64,000 nt of DNA, taken from Sinomicrobium kalidii. GTDB lineage: Bacteria; Bacteroidota; Bacteroidia; Flavobacteriales; Flavobacteriaceae. Shown here piece by piece: positions 25,216-33,299 of the stretch. Position numbers and translations under genes: made by a program. The notes beneath the pieces were generated by a model that did no database searches, had not been told where the DNA came from, and worked only from the letters and a program-made list of their open reading frames with translations. Numbering within the stretch: the first letter of the stretch is position 1; each line of letters opens with the position of its first letter. The stretch is taken from the NCBI RefSeq assembly GCF_021183825.1, contig NZ_CP089211.1, positions 806,001-870,000 on the forward strand, in the 5' to 3' direction.

Positions 25216-27726
25216 ATGAAAAAGATTGTCGTTATCGGGAACGGTATGGTGGGCTATAAGTTTTGTGAAAAACTGGCAGCTCACCCCAAAAGACAGGAAT
25301 TTGACATCACCGTCTTCGGAGAAGAGCCCAAACCGGCCTATGACCGTGTTCACCTCAGTGAATACTTTGCGGGGAAGACAGCGGACCAATTGCTTCTGGC
25401 CGGCTCCGAATGGTACGAAGAACACCGGATACAACTCCATACTTCCGAACTTATTTCAGGTATTGACAGGAAAAAGAAGCAGGTAACTACGTACAAGGGC
25501 AAAACATATACGTATGACTATCTGATACTGGCTACGGGGTCTACGCCTTTCGTCCCCCCTGTCTCAGGTGTCGAAAAAAAGGGAGTATTTGTTTACCGTA
25601 CCCTTGAGGACCTGGACGCCATAAAAGATTATGCCGTGCGGATAAAACGGGAAGGAAAAACGAATGCAGCCGTGCTCGGCGGCGGCCTCCTGGGGCTCGA
25701 AGCCGCCAAAGCCGTTAAAGACCTCGGTTTAAAAGCCCATGTAGTTGAGTTTGCCCCGCGTCTCATGCCCCGACAGCTTGACGATAAGGCAGCGGATATG
25801 CTGAAAACGGAAATGGAAGATCTCGGTATACGCGTTCACCTTAACAAACGAACAGAAAATATCCTCGGGGAAGATCGTATGACGGGAATGCAGTTCGCCG
25901 AGGAGGAAATCCTTCATTCCGATATGCTCATTATTTCCGCAGGCATCCGCCCCCGGGACGAACTTGCCCGTAATTGCGGACTGGAAACCGGGGAACGCGG
26001 CGGAATTGTTGTAGACAACCGCATGCTCACCAATGATCCTTCCATTTATGCCATTGGCGAAGCCGCACTGTACAACAACGGTATTTACGGATTGGTGGCC
26101 CCCGGGTATGATATGGCCGCGGTAACCGTGGAACAAATCACCGGAGGGAACAAGGTCATGGCCGAAAGTATCGATATGTCCACCAAATTGAAGCTTATAG
26201 GTGTGGAAGTGGCCAGTTTCGGAGACCCTTTTATTGAAAATGACGAAGTGGTAGCCGTTACCTACGAAAACAAATTCAGCAGAATATATAAAAGAATAAA
26301 TGTTACCAGGGACGGCAAAAAACTTCTCGGCGGTATCCTGGTCGGGGACGCCTCCGAATACAACAACCTCTTCCAGGTATACCTCAACGGGCTTCCCCTG
26401 CCCGAAAACCCGGAGGACCTCATCCTGGGGTCCCGGGGAGAAGGAAGCGCTTCTGCACTTGGGAATGTCCTTGATCTCCCGGATACCGCACAGGTTTGTT
26501 CCTGTGAAAGTGTTTCCAAAGGAGCCATCTGCAATGCGGTTACAGAACAAGGCTGCGCCTCTGTTGGTGATGTTATCAACTGTACCAAAGCTGCCACGGG
26601 GTGTGGGGGGTGTAAGCCGATGGTAGCCGACCTCGTAAAAGAAACCCTGAAATCACAAGGTATCGAGGCCAAAGAAGTGATCTGCGAACACTTTGACTAT
26701 TCCCGCCAGGAACTCTACGACCTCATCAGGGTAAATGGCATTACCACATATAACGAGGCACTGGACACCCTGGGGAAAGGTGGCGGCTGCGAGGAATGCA
26801 AGCCCGCACTGGCCTCTCTTTTCGCCAGTATTTATAATGAAACTGCCAACAAACAGGTAACCATCCAGGATTCCAACGACCGTTTTCTCGCCAATATCCA
26901 GCGTAACGGCTCCTATTCCGTAGTACCCCGTGTCCCCGGCGGGGAGATCACGGCGCAAAAACTTATTGCACTGGGCAAGGTGGCCCGGAAATACGACCTC
27001 TACACCAAAATTACCGGAGGGCAACGTATAGACCTTTTCGGAGCCCAGCTGAACCAGTTGCCACACATCTGGAAAGACCTTATCGATCACGGTTTTGAGA
27101 GTGGCCATGCTTACGGAAAAGCATTGCGGACAGTAAAAAGTTGTGTGGGCTCCACCTGGTGCAGGTACGGTATGCACGAAAGTGTAAGCTTTGCCATCTG
27201 TATTGAGGACAGGTACAAAGGCATCCGGTCTCCCCATAAACTAAAAGGCGGCGTATCCGGCTGTATCCGGGAATGTGCCGAGGCACGGAGCAAGGATTTC
27301 GGGATCATTGCCGTGGAAGGTGGCTGGAACCTCTACATATGCGGTAACGGTGGCGCCAATCCCAAACACGCCATACTGTTTGCAGAACAACTGGACGACG
27401 AGACCTGCATCAAATATCTCGACAGGTTCCTGATGTTCTATATCAAAACAGCCGCCCCCCTCACCCGGACCGCAAAATGGCTGGACGACCTTGAAGGCGG
27501 TATAGACTACCTGAAACAAGTGGTTATAGAAGACAGCCTGGGTATTGCCGAAAGCCTTGAAAAAGAAATGCAGCAACTCGTGGATTCATACGAATGTGAA
27601 TGGAAACAGGCCATAAACGACCCGGAAATGCGGAAACGCTTCTCCCATTTTGTCAATTCCGACGATACGGATGACAACATGGTTTTTGTTCCCATGCGCG
27701 ATCAGAAAATGCCACGGCCGTGGTAA
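25216..27726 (+). CDS. nirB: NADH-dependent nitrite reductase, large subunit
   Basis: 836 residues, full length. It reduces nitrite to ammonia in the cytoplasm with NAD(P)H. Order: FAD-binding GNGMVGYKFCEKL (~8-20); NADH-binding VLGGGLLGLEAAK (~155-167); NirB [2Fe-2S] BFD-like domain with Cys428 and Cys430 (VCSCESV) and NCTKAATGCGGC (~460-475), repeated once in weaker form (CEHFDYSR... GGGCEECKP); then ferredoxin-like and siroheme/[4Fe-4S] domains with C-x5-C (CVGSTWC, ~643-649) and C-x3-C (GCIREC, ~683-687). It is first in the nitrate island, and siroheme is supplied by the methyltransferase at 39758-40561. Confidence 0.96.
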   Translation: MKKIVVIGNGMVGYKFCEKLAAHPKRQEFDITVFGEEPKPAYDRVHLSEYFAGKTADQLLLAGSEWYEEHRIQLHTSELISGIDRKKKQVTTYKGKTYTYDYLILATGSTPFVPPVSGVEKKGVFVYRTLEDLDAIKDYAVRIKREGKTNAAVLGGGLLGLEAAKAVKDLGLKAHVVEFAPRLMPRQLDDKAADMLKTEMEDLGIRVHLNKRTENILGEDRMTGMQFAEEEILHSDMLIISAGIRPRDELARNCGLETGERGGIVVDNRMLTNDPSIYAIGEAALYNNGIYGLVAPGYDMAAVTVEQITGGNKVMAESIDMSTKLKLIGVEVASFGDPFIENDEVVAVTYENKFSRIYKRINVTRDGKKLLGGILVGDASEYNNLFQVYLNGLPLPENPEDLILGSRGEGSASALGNVLDLPDTAQVCSCESVSKGAICNAVTEQGCASVGDVINCTKAATGCGGCKPMVADLVKETLKSQGIEAKEVICEHFDYSRQELYDLIRVNGITTYNEALDTLGKGGGCEECKPALASLFASIYNETANKQVTIQDSNDRFLANIQRNGSYSVVPRVPGGEITAQKLIALGKVARKYDLYTKITGGQRIDLFGAQLNQLPHIWKDLIDHGFESGHAYGKALRTVKSCVGSTWCRYGMHESVSFAICIEDRYKGIRSPHKLKGGVSGCIRECAEARSKDFGIIAVEGGWNLYICGNGGANPKHAILFAEQLDDETCIKYLDRFLMFYIKTAAPLTRTAKWLDDLEGGIDYLKQVVIEDSLGIAESLEKEMQQLVDSYECEWKQAINDPEMRKRFSHFVNSDDTDDNMVFVPMRDQKMPRPW

Positions 27727-27927
27727 TTAATGTGGAAATTTGGGATAATGAGATAATGTGTCAATGACCGTTAAATGGGAGAGAAAATATCCTGAAGACA
27801 AAGGCAGGTGGTTAAAAACAAAGTGAAGAAGATAAATTCCTCCTTTGGGCGGAGGGGATAGAAAGCCTCTAAAAATGCCTCAAGAGGAGTCTTCCCTGAC
27901 TCCCGTCAACAACTAAAAAACTAAAAA
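27727..27927 (+). other. nirB-nirD spacer
   Basis: 200 bp without a gene, unusually long for two subunits of one enzyme. It contains short inverted repeats such as CCTCC...GGAGG (near 27840-27857) and GGAGTC...GACTCC (near 27887-27904), but no clear T-run or promoter. It may tune the subunit ratio; nothing firmer can be said. Confidence 0.4.
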
Positions 27928-28305
27928 ATGCAGCAACTATTGGAACAATATCGAAAAACGGCCCCCGATGAAGTTAAAAGCTGGGTCAGGGTTGGCAGCA
28001 TACACGACTTTCCGGCAGACGGAGGGGCCTGCATAAAGCACGGTACCCGGCAAATTGCGGTGTTCAATTTTGCCAGGCGCATGGAGTGGTATGCCTGCCA
28101 GAACCTGTGTCCGCACAAACTGGAAATGGTCCTTTCCCGCGGGATGACGGGAGAGGTCAACAATGAGCCCAAAGTGGCCTGTCCCCTGCACAAAAAGACG
28201 TTCTCCCTCAGAACAGGAGATAATTTAAACGGTGATGACTTAAAAATTGCCACCTATCCGGTAAAAATTGAACAGGAAAATGTGTATATTGGTTTTTCAG
28301 ATTAA
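27928..28305 (+). CDS. nirD: Nitrite reductase small subunit, Rieske type
   Basis: 125 residues. It has a Rieske-like fold with both iron-ligand motifs intact: C-P-H (Cys61, His63 in NLCPHK) and C-P-L-H (Cys85, His88). The E. coli NirD lacks these ligands, so this subunit probably carries a real [2Fe-2S] cluster and takes part in electron transfer to NirB. It is followed 32 bp later by the DUF4202 gene. Confidence 0.92.
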   Translation: MQQLLEQYRKTAPDEVKSWVRVGSIHDFPADGGACIKHGTRQIAVFNFARRMEWYACQNLCPHKLEMVLSRGMTGEVNNEPKVACPLHKKTFSLRTGDNLNGDDLKIATYPVKIEQENVYIGFSD

Positions 28306-28337
28306 AATGAATAACCCTGTTTTTGAAAAACCATAGC

Positions 28338-28928
28338 ATGCAACACGTGTCAAAATTTGAAATGGCCATAGGACGGATAGATGCCGAGAATGCCGAAGAC
28401 CCCAATGTGGAAACCGTGAACGGGGTAACCTTCCCCAAGGAACTGCTCTACGCCCGGAGAATGACAGAAAAACTGCTGGACTTTTATCCCGAAGCTTCCG
28501 GCGAACTCCAGATAGCGGCAAGGGCACAACATATTTGCCGGTGGAAAATAGACCGTAAACAGTACCCCATGGACAGGGTAGGTTATCTCAAATGGCGGGA
28601 AGCTCTGAAAAAATTCCATGCCGAAAAAACCTCCGAAATACTGAAAGACCTGGGATTTGAAGATACATTCGCAGAAAGGGTATCTTTCCTCATCCGTAAA
28701 AAACAACTCAAAAAGGACGAAGAGACCCAGATCCTGGAAGATGTGGTCTGCCTCGTTTTTTTACAGTATTATTTTGACGATTTCGCTGCCAAGCATCCCG
28801 AAGAAAAAATAATAGATATTGTCCAGAAGACCTGGGCTAAAATGTCAGAATCCGGACAGCAGGCCGCCCTGGAACTGAAACTGTCCCCGGAGGCATCGGG
28901 CCTGGTAAAAAAAGCGCTGCAAACATAG
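28338..28928 (+). CDS. DUF4202 domain protein
   Basis: 196 residues from the ATG at 28338; a TTG 15 bases upstream is possible but less likely. The sequence (FEMAIGRIDAENAEDPN near the start, then AARAQHICRWKIDRKQYPMDR and ERVSFLIRKKQLKKDEETQ, ILEDVVCLVFLQYYFDDF) matches the DUF4202 family. It has no transmembrane segment or cofactor motif that I can name; the His in AARAQHICRW with downstream D/E residues recalls HD-domain-like helices, only as a weak hint. Family members are known to occur beside nitrate/nitrite genes. Its position between nirD and the sensor kinase suggests a role in nitrite handling or signalling. Function unknown. Confidence 0.75.
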   Translation: MQHVSKFEMAIGRIDAENAEDPNVETVNGVTFPKELLYARRMTEKLLDFYPEASGELQIAARAQHICRWKIDRKQYPMDRVGYLKWREALKKFHAEKTSEILKDLGFEDTFAERVSFLIRKKQLKKDEETQILEDVVCLVFLQYYFDDFAAKHPEEKIIDIVQKTWAKMSESGQQAALELKLSPEASGLVKKALQT

Positions 28929-28956
28929 TACGGTGACGGACATAGTTTTCTACTAA

Positions 28957-30777
28957 ATGAACAACACAGACCGCAAACATCCTTTAGATCAGCAAACCTT
29001 TAAAAAACTGAGCCGGCTATATCTCATAGCCCTTACGGCTATTGCCCTTGCCGTTATTATCAGCCAGGTGCTCATCCAGAAGTTCCTGCACGACCAGGAA
29101 AATGATTCCCGTCTCGTCAATATTGCGGGAAGACAGCGGATGCTCAGCCAGAAACTCGCCAAAGAAGTGCTTTCGTTTTCACCCCGGAACAGCAGGGAGG
29201 AAAACAGGGCCATCAACAACAAGCTCAAAAACACCATACGGGAATGGACCCTTTCCCATCGCGGTTTGCAGGAAGGTAATGACAGCCTGGGGCTGCCGGC
29301 GGGAAACAGTGAGGAAATAACGGTACTTTTCCGGCAGCTCTCCCCCTATTTCGATACCATCCGAAAAGCAGCATCGCGCATCGGTGCCCTTACGGATTCC
29401 GGCACCATTACCAGCCCTGAACAACTGCAAAGGCAAACTGCGGTTATCACCCGGAACGAACCGGAATTTCTGGCCATCATGAACACCATTGTGTATCAGT
29501 ACGACAAGGAAGCCAATGAAAATGTAAAGCAACTCAGCAGGATAGAATACCTTATCCTGTTTATTACCCTGGCTATTCTTCTGCTGGAATTCCTGTTCAT
29601 TTTCCGCCCGGCCGCCGTATTTGTAAAAAAGACGATCACCCAGCTTCTCCTCGCGGAACGAAATGCCAAAAAAATGGCCCGGAATGCCGATCAGTTGAGC
29701 GAGGCCAAGGAACGATCGGTCAAGGAACTGAAAATACTGAACTATGCTATAGACCAGACCCTGTTGTTTGCCCGCATCACTACCGAAGGACGTATTGTTT
29801 ACATGGGTGAAAAATTCGTCAGGCGTTTTATCCCTTCAGGAGGGAATACGGAGCATATGAAACTTTCCGAAGTACTTACACCCGTAAAGCAGGAACGCAC
29901 CCTGCTGGACAACATCCTCTCCGAACACCGGAAAAAGGGATGGCAGGGCGAAATAAAACTCACGCCCAATGATGAGGGTCCCGTGTGGCTGGAGCTGTAC
30001 CTTATTCCCATAGACATCCCGCAGGGCAAATCGGAACTCCTGGTCATCTGTTTTGACATTACGAAACAGAAGGAGGCCCTGGTGGAAATAGAACGGCTCA
30101 ATGCCGTTCATCTTTCCGAGCAGATCGGAAGGCAGAAGATCATTTCCAGCAAGATCATCGAAAACCAGGAAAACGAGCAAAAACGGATAGCCAAGGACAT
30201 TCACGACGGTATCGGGCAAATGCTCACGGGATTAAAGTTCAACATCGAAAGCATTGACCTGAAAACCCCGGAAAAAGCCGCCGAAAAAATAGAACACCTT
30301 AAAAACCTGACCACCGATATTATAAAAGGTGTACGGACCGCCACCTTTAACCTCACCCCTCCCGAACTTACCGACCACGGCATTGTCCCCGCCCTCACCA
30401 AACTGGTACAGGAACTTTCCCGGCTTACCGGAAAGAATATTTTACTGGTGAACAAAACCGGGTTTGCCAACCGTCTTGATTCACTGACGGAGATCAATAT
30501 TTACCGTATCGTACAGGAAGCCATTAACAACGCCATAAAGTATGCCGATTCCACCCATATTGTTGTCAGCCTGTCGCACAGCGATGAAATGCTCAGCATT
30601 ACCATAGACGACAACGGAAAAGGGTTCGACCCGGACAAAATCAATAAAAAGAACAACGGGGCTTCCGGTATGGGCATGACCTTTATGAAAGAGCGGGTGG
30701 AATATATTGACGGCCGACTTTTTATCCACTCCGCTCCCGGTGAAGGGACACGGGTTACGCTGAACATCCCGCTTTAG
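28957..30777 (+). CDS. NarX-like nitrate/nitrite sensor histidine kinase
   Basis: 606 residues. TM1 ~22-43 (LYLIALTAIALAVIISQVLI), a periplasmic PilJ/NarX-type four-helix domain starting with DSRLVNIAGRQRMLSQKLAK (~50-69), which resembles the P-box that binds nitrate in NarX, TM2 ~199-218 (YLILFITLAILLLEFLFIF), a PAS-like region (~255-370) and a HisKA_3 kinase core: phosphoacceptor His in AKDIHDGIGQMLTG (~409-422), then HATPase with NNAIKYA, DDNGKGFD and GMGMTFMKER. It should phosphorylate the NarL-like regulator encoded 146 bp downstream. Nitrate binding is inferred from the P-box and context. Confidence 0.88.
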   Translation: MNNTDRKHPLDQQTFKKLSRLYLIALTAIALAVIISQVLIQKFLHDQENDSRLVNIAGRQRMLSQKLAKEVLSFSPRNSREENRAINNKLKNTIREWTLSHRGLQEGNDSLGLPAGNSEEITVLFRQLSPYFDTIRKAASRIGALTDSGTITSPEQLQRQTAVITRNEPEFLAIMNTIVYQYDKEANENVKQLSRIEYLILFITLAILLLEFLFIFRPAAVFVKKTITQLLLAERNAKKMARNADQLSEAKERSVKELKILNYAIDQTLLFARITTEGRIVYMGEKFVRRFIPSGGNTEHMKLSEVLTPVKQERTLLDNILSEHRKKGWQGEIKLTPNDEGPVWLELYLIPIDIPQGKSELLVICFDITKQKEALVEIERLNAVHLSEQIGRQKIISSKIIENQENEQKRIAKDIHDGIGQMLTGLKFNIESIDLKTPEKAAEKIEHLKNLTTDIIKGVRTATFNLTPPELTDHGIVPALTKLVQELSRLTGKNILLVNKTGFANRLDSLTEINIYRIVQEAINNAIKYADSTHIVVSLSHSDEMLSITIDDNGKGFDPDKINKKNNGASGMGMTFMKERVEYIDGRLFIHSAPGEGTRVTLNIPL

Positions 30778-30888
30778 ATGGTGTATTGTTTTAACCTCAT
30801 TCCTTCTCTATACCCCCGGTGCCGACCTTTAAACAACATCTCATGTCTCATCGCTAAAATCTCACTTCGAATCCCTATCCATTATTTC

Positions 30889-30904
30889 AAAATACGTATT
30901 TTTG
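30889..30904 (+). promoter_or_regulatory. Promoter of the response-regulator gene with ATACGTAT palindrome
   Basis: AAAATACGTATTTT (30889-30902) is a perfect 14-bp palindrome. Its right half overlaps TATTTTTG (30897-30904), a perfect TAnnTTTG -7 element 18 bp from the ATG at 30923. The regulator gene therefore probably has its own, autoregulated promoter. Confidence 0.65.
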
Positions 30905-30922
30905 TGGGAAACACTTTTTGAC

Positions 30923-31582
30923 ATGAGCGAACAAAAAATACGTATCGTCCTCGCAGACGACCATGTATTGGTTAGGGACGGCATCAGAGCACTACTCGAA
31001 GACCAGGAAGACCTTGAAGTCATCGACGAAGCATCAGATGGCAGGGAAGCCCTCCGGATACTGGAAAACAAAACTCCCGACCTGCTTATCGTAGACATCC
31101 GGATGCCCGAACTGAACGGTATTGAAGTGGTAAAAATCATAAAAAAACAGGGCCATCCGGTGAAAACACTCGTACTTTCCATGCACGATTCCGAAGAATA
31201 CGTATTGCAATCCGTCGAGGCAGGAGCAGACGGGTACCTGCTCAAGGGTTCCAGTAAGGAAGAATTTCTGAAAGCCCTGCATACGGTACACTCCGGCGGA
31301 AAATATTTCAGCGGGGACGTTTCCTCCATACTCATACAAAACTTCGTTTCCAAACCCAAATCTCCCGCGGTGGCGGCCGAAGATAAATTCTCACTTACCA
31401 AAAGGGAAAGGCAGATACTGTCGCACGTACTCGAAGGAAAAAGCAACAAGCAAATCGCCGAAGAACTCGATATCAGCAAACGCACCGCCGAAGTACACCG
31501 TTTTAACCTCATGAAAAAACTCAAGGTAAAAAACCTCATCGAACTCGCCAATAAAGCCAAGGAACACGGATTGTCACAGTGA
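30923..31582 (+). CDS. NarL/FixJ-type response regulator
   Basis: 219 residues from the ATG at 30923, which starts at MSEQKIRIVLADDH; an ATG 21 bases upstream lies inside the promoter and was rejected. Receiver domain: acidic pair in LADDHVLVRDG, phosphoacceptor Asp58 (LLIVDIRMPE), switch Lys in LLKGSSKEEF. Output: LuxR/GerE HTH (LTKRERQILSHVLEGKSNKQ then IAEELDISKRTAEVHRFNLM). It is the only DNA-binding protein inside the nitrate island and the best candidate for the shared operator boxes. Confidence 0.92.
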   Translation: MSEQKIRIVLADDHVLVRDGIRALLEDQEDLEVIDEASDGREALRILENKTPDLLIVDIRMPELNGIEVVKIIKKQGHPVKTLVLSMHDSEEYVLQSVEAGADGYLLKGSSKEEFLKALHTVHSGGKYFSGDVSSILIQNFVSKPKSPAVAAEDKFSLTKRERQILSHVLEGKSNKQIAEELDISKRTAEVHRFNLMKKLKVKNLIELANKAKEHGLSQ

Positions 31583-31853
31583 ACAAGGCAACTACCGATA
31601 CCCGGATATTTTTCTGGAAAACGTAAAGCCTCCGGTCACCGGCAACATCCCCGGAAAAATCCGTGTATCGATGGCTGAACACTTTTCTTCCCGCTTTTAC
31701 ATTTGACAATACTTCAAAACCGTTCTGGCTATTTTAGTATAACACGAATATTCCCGTATTTTTTTGAACAGGTCATAATTCTTTCGTAATACGTATTATT
31801 TTTAAGTATTAATACTTATATTTACTACGTAAAACCTCCAAAGAAAAATTGTT
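31583..31853 (+). promoter_or_regulatory. narK promoter with paired palindromes
   Basis: Within this 271-bp gap, TAATACGTATTA (31787-31798, perfect 12-bp palindrome) is followed, centre to centre 18 bp later, by TAAGTATTAATACTTA (31803-31818, perfect 16-bp palindrome). The last TA of the latter starts TATATTTA (31817-31824), one base from TAnnTTTG. A further TACGTA core sits 18 bp downstream of the second centre (31826-31831). The rest of the gap, after the regulator gene, shows no gene. Confidence 0.75.
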
Positions 31854-33206
31854 ATGAAAGAATTTATCTCCAAAAAGGCTACGAAGATCAATCTGCTGGA
31901 CTTCAAAAGCCTGCCCATGCGAACATTTCACATTACCTGGTTTTCGTTCTTTATCTGTTTCTTCGGCTGGTTCGGTATTGCACCGCTCATGGCCGTGGTA
32001 CGGGAAGAATTACAACTGACGAAGGAACAAATAGGAAGTACCATAATCGCATCAGTTGCTATCACCGTTCTCGCCCGGCTGGCCATCGGATGGTTGTGCG
32101 ACAGGATAGGTCCGCGCATTACCTATACCTACCTCCTCATCCTGGGGGCCATCCCCGTAATAGCCATAGGATTGAGCAACAGTTTTGAAACCTTTCTCCT
32201 GTTCCGGCTTACGATCGGTATCATAGGAGCTTCCTTTGTTATTACACAATATCACTCCTCCGTTATGTTTGCCCCCAATGTGGTAGGTACGGCCAACGCT
32301 ACTACCGCCGGATGGGGAAATCTCGGCGGCGGGGTCACACAGATGATCATGCCGCTTCTGTTCGCCGGTTTTATAGCCCTCGGTTTTTCAGACAACTCCT
32401 CCTGGCGATATGCCATGGTCGTACCCGGAATAATTATGATTGTCATGGGTATTATCTATTACAAATACACCAAAGACACCCCGGAAGGCAATTTCAAAGA
32501 CCTGAAAAAAATAAAGGAGGCCGAAACGGGACAGGCAGATCGTTCAGGCAAGCGCGAAAATACTTTTATGACAGCAGTAAAAGACATCCGTGTATGGGCA
32601 CTGTTCTTTATTTATGCCGCATCTTTCGGCATAGAGCTTACCATAAACAATATCGGGGCCATATATTACAAGGATTATTTCGACCTGGACCTGAAAACCG
32701 CCGGGCTGATAGCCGGACTGTTCGGGTTGATGAACCTCTTCGCACGGAGCCTCGGTGGCTATTTTGGTGACAAGGCAGGCATCAAATGGGGACTGAAAGG
32801 CCGTATCCTCTTTCTTTTCACCGTCCTTATTCTCGAAGGCATCATGCTCATTACCTTCTCCCAGATGCGTTTGCTGCCCATGGCCATAGCCGTAATGATC
32901 CTTTTCAGTCTATGCGTTCAAATGGCCGAAGGTGCTACGTTCTCCATCGTCCCGTTTGTCAATAAAAAGGCGGTTGGTGCCGTAAGCGGTATTGTAGGGG
33001 CCGGAGGAAATGTAGGGGCCGTACTCGCCGGGTTCCTGCTGAGATCAGAAGAGGTCAGTTATCCGAATGCATTATTGATCCTGGGAATATGCGTAGCCGT
33101 TATTTCATTATTTTCATTTTTAGTACGTTTTTCTGAAAAAGAAGAAAAAATAGCCGGCAGGGAGATAAAAGCTTCCCTGGAAAACCTGGTTTCTGTGAAA
33201 AATTAA
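31854..33206 (+). CDS. narK: NarK/NasA-type nitrate/nitrite transporter (MFS)
   Basis: 450 residues, about 12 transmembrane helices of the major facilitator superfamily. The nitrate/nitrite porter signatures are present: GWLCDRIGPRITY after TM2, TQYHSSVMFAPNVVGTANAT, and the glycine-rich GWGNLGGGVTQM (~155-166), mirrored in the second half by VSGIVGAGGNVGAVLAGF. Nitrate/nitrite symport or exchange across the inner membrane is expected. It is followed 93 bp later by the nitrate reductase fusion gene; a weak operator copy overlaps its stop codon (33204-33219). Confidence 0.93.
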   Translation: MKEFISKKATKINLLDFKSLPMRTFHITWFSFFICFFGWFGIAPLMAVVREELQLTKEQIGSTIIASVAITVLARLAIGWLCDRIGPRITYTYLLILGAIPVIAIGLSNSFETFLLFRLTIGIIGASFVITQYHSSVMFAPNVVGTANATTAGWGNLGGGVTQMIMPLLFAGFIALGFSDNSSWRYAMVVPGIIMIVMGIIYYKYTKDTPEGNFKDLKKIKEAETGQADRSGKRENTFMTAVKDIRVWALFFIYAASFGIELTINNIGAIYYKDYFDLDLKTAGLIAGLFGLMNLFARSLGGYFGDKAGIKWGLKGRILFLFTVLILEGIMLITFSQMRLLPMAIAVMILFSLCVQMAEGATFSIVPFVNKKAVGAVSGIVGAGGNVGAVLAGFLLRSEEVSYPNALLILGICVAVISLFSFLVRFSEKEEKIAGREIKASLENLVSVKN

Positions 33207-33219
33207 GTATTTTTACGTA
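33204..33219 (+). promoter_or_regulatory. Weak copy of the TAAGTA-N4-TACTTA box
   Basis: TAAGTA-TTTT-TACGTA begins at the narK stop codon; it differs by one base from the repeat found before nirB, narK and the porin gene. No TAnnTTTG element follows, so it may be a weak secondary site for the nitrate reductase gene or a decayed copy. Confidence 0.4.
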
Positions 33220-33299
33220 AGCATAAAAACACCTGTATGGCTCCGTTCCGTTAGCAGGAAGAACGGAGCCGCAGAAAACCGAAGTAAAGCGAATACAAC

